Source of the DNA: Eubacteriales bacterium
GTDB lineage: Bacteria; Bacillota; Clostridia; Lachnospirales; Lachnospiraceae
Length of the DNA: 64,000 nt
Assembly (NCBI GenBank): GCA_030531555.1
Contig: JAUNNI010000002.1
Span: 1-64,000, forward strand
Direction: 5' to 3'
Position 1 is the first letter of the stretch, and each line of letters begins with the position of its first letter. Shown here one piece after another: positions 62,849 to 64,000 of this stretch. Under the pieces are notes generated by a model, which worked only from the letters and a program-made list of their open reading frames with translations, had not been told where the DNA came from and did not search any database. A program made the translations under genes and the position numbers.

Positions 62849-63691
62849 ATGCAGATTGCTTACACAGTAGAAGAAGTAAGAAAACAGGTAAAAGAATGGA
62901 AAAAAGAAGGCCTTACTGTAGGTCTTGTTCCTACAATGGGTTATCTTCATGAAGGTCATGCAAGCCTCATGAAAAAAGCAGTGGAACAGTGTGATCGTGT
63001 TGTGACAAGTGTTTTCTTAAATCCAATTCAGTTTGCACCAAACGAAGACCTTGAATCCTATCCAAGAGATTTTGAAGCAGACTGCAAACTTTGCGATTCC
63101 ATCGGAGTAAACCTGGTATTCCATCCAGAACCATCTGAAATGTATGCGCCAGATTTCTGTACATCTGTAAACATGGATATCCTCACAACTACACTTTGTG
63201 GAAAGAGCCGTCCAACTCATTTTGGTGGTGTTTGTACAGTAGTTAACAAATTATTCAACATCGTTGCTCCAGACCGTGCATTCTTCGGACAGAAAGATGC
63301 GCAGCAGTTAGCAGTAATCCGCCGTATGGTTCGTGACTTAAATATGGATATTGAAATTGTAGGATGCCCAATCATCCGCGAGGAAGATGGCCTTGCAAAG
63401 AGCTCCAGAAATACTTACTTAAATTCTGAAGAAAGACAGGCAGCGCTCATCTTAAGCAAAGCAATCTTCATGGGTCAGCAGATGGTTGCAGACGGCGAAA
63501 CATCCGCAAAAGCAGTTCGTGATGCTATGGTAGCAAAAATCGAAAGCGAACCACTTGCAAAAATCGATTACGTTGAAGTAGTTGATGGAATCACAATGCA
63601 GCCAGTAGAAACTGTTGCAAGCCCAACATTAGTAGCAATTGCTGTATATGTTGGAAAAACAAGATTAATTGACAACTTTATTGTAGACTAA
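62849..63691 (+). CDS. panC: Pantothenate synthetase
   Basis: The 280-residue ligase joins pantoate and beta-alanine with ATP. It has PTMGYLHEGHASLM with the HxGH signature, VFLNPIQFAPNEDLESYPRD, FGQKDAQQLAVI and the KMSKS-like KSSRNTYL. The start ATG 62849 lies seven bases after AAAAGGAG; an in-frame ATG at 62831 precedes that site. panD (beta-alanine supply) is not between panC and coaBC. Confidence 0.97.
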   Translation: MQIAYTVEEVRKQVKEWKKEGLTVGLVPTMGYLHEGHASLMKKAVEQCDRVVTSVFLNPIQFAPNEDLESYPRDFEADCKLCDSIGVNLVFHPEPSEMYAPDFCTSVNMDILTTTLCGKSRPTHFGGVCTVVNKLFNIVAPDRAFFGQKDAQQLAVIRRMVRDLNMDIEIVGCPIIREEDGLAKSSRNTYLNSEERQAALILSKAIFMGQQMVADGETSAKAVRDAMVAKIESEPLAKIDYVEVVDGITMQPVETVASPTLVAIAVYVGKTRLIDNFIVD

Positions 63692-63706
63692 TAGCCAAAA
63701 TCTCAT

Positions 63707-63759
63707 TATAATATTTTCGTTGGGGATACTTCCCATTTTTGTATCCCCTTAATATTATA
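63707..63759 (+). other. Two-tier hairpin between panC and coaBC
   Basis: TATAATATT (63707-63715) pairs with AATATTATA (63751-63759) around an inner GGGGATAC/GTATCCCC stem (63722-63729/63741-63748). No T-run follows, so it may be a weak terminator, a processing site or a leader structure for coaBC. Confidence 0.5.
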
Positions 63760-63782
63760 GGATTTTAATTAGGAGTTTAAAT

Positions 63783-64000
63783 ATGTTAAAAGGTAAAGTA
63801 GTTGTACTCGGGGTAACCGGAAGCATTGCTGCTTATAAAATTGCAAATCTTGCAAGCATGCTCGTAAAACAGCATTGCGAAGTCCATGTAATCATGACCA
63901 AAAACGCAACGAATTTTATCAATCCGATTGCATTTGAAACATTGACCAATACCAAGTGTCTTGTTGAAACATTTGACAGGAACTTCCAGTTCCATGTTGC
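63783..64000 (+). CDS. coaBC: CoaBC (phosphopantothenoylcysteine decarboxylase/synthetase), N-terminal part only
   Basis: The 72 visible residues (MLKGKVVVLGVTGSIAAYKI) are the start of the flavin-dependent CoaC domain, with the GVTGSIAAYK FMN-binding loop and VIMTKNATNFI. The gene is cut by the window end, so the CoaB half cannot be seen and a single-domain flavoprotein remains possible. The start follows AGGAG. Its place after panC links pantothenate to coenzyme A synthesis. Confidence 0.88.
   Translation, partial: MLKGKVVVLGVTGSIAAYKIANLASMLVKQHCEVHVIMTKNATNFINPIAFETLTNTKCLVETFDRNFQFHV

Overview
The window looks like chromosomal DNA of a low-to-moderate GC anaerobic Firmicute, most likely Lachnospiraceae (class Clostridia). 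The reasons are a cytosolic [FeFe] hydrogenase operon, the order rpe - mrp - ftsH - uvrC - hprK - ROK kinase - murB - whiA - HPr-like, CpXC and DUF1385 proteins, a threonine T-box leader, two iron-containing alcohol dehydrogenases, strong AGGAGG-type ribosome sites, and many promoters with an extended -10 (TGnTATAAT). I see no prophage, transposase, CRISPR array, rRNA or tRNA. Genus cannot be set from the sequence alone.

Layout. 1-6.3 kb: a tandem repeat cut by the window edge, a ParB-like/BMP fusion protein with a metallophosphoesterase, then a facing two-gene hydrogenase operon. 6.7-14.1 kb: CpXC protein, rpmE, DUF1385 protein, prmC, prfA, hisC, glgA and a Nudix hydrolase, mostly translation and storage functions. 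14.1-20 kb: a threonine-type T-box leader stands in front of a lipoteichoic-acid-synthase-like gene, which is followed by thrS and an ATP-grasp gene. 20-26.3 kb: an NSS transporter, an isolated EutS-EutP microcompartment pair, ung, an Spx/ArsC-like protein, a secreted phosphodiesterase and a P1 peptidase. 26.4-35 kb: two Fe-alcohol dehydrogenases, a DeoR-type regulator, a candidate small RNA, dnaE and a block of hairpin repeats. 35-45 kb: the long rpe-to-whiA cluster ending in an HPr-like protein that lacks the catalytic His. 45-54.8 kb: a zinc-ribbon membrane protein, an AI-2E family exporter, then binding protein - histidine kinase - response regulator - binding protein ahead of fruK and fruA. 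54.9-64 kb: a degenerate and frameshifted glycogen-branching-enzyme-like gene, HIT and flavin-reductase genes, murA, metK, and a pantothenate/CoA cluster (DUF2520 oxidoreductase, panB, panC, coaBC) cut by the window end.

How genes fit together. Sugar handling runs through fruA/fruK (uptake and phosphorylation of fructose), glucokinase, glgA (glycogen) and the HPrK/Crh-like pair, which suggests catabolite control by Ser46 phosphorylation rather than PTS phosphotransfer. The membrane-anchored binding proteins around the two-component system have no transporter subunits beside them and are better read as sensors. Redox disposal is represented by the hydrogenase and the alcohol dehydrogenases.

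Most worth a second look: (i) a short conserved element found three times directly in front of transcription terminators; (ii) the threonine T-box placed before a cell-envelope gene instead of directly before thrS; (iii) the branching-enzyme-like gene that has lost its nucleophile; (iv) the two-binding-protein sensory cassette; (v) the Asp15 HPr-like protein; (vi) the orphan EutS-EutP pair. No single large new system is evident; most of the window is housekeeping.
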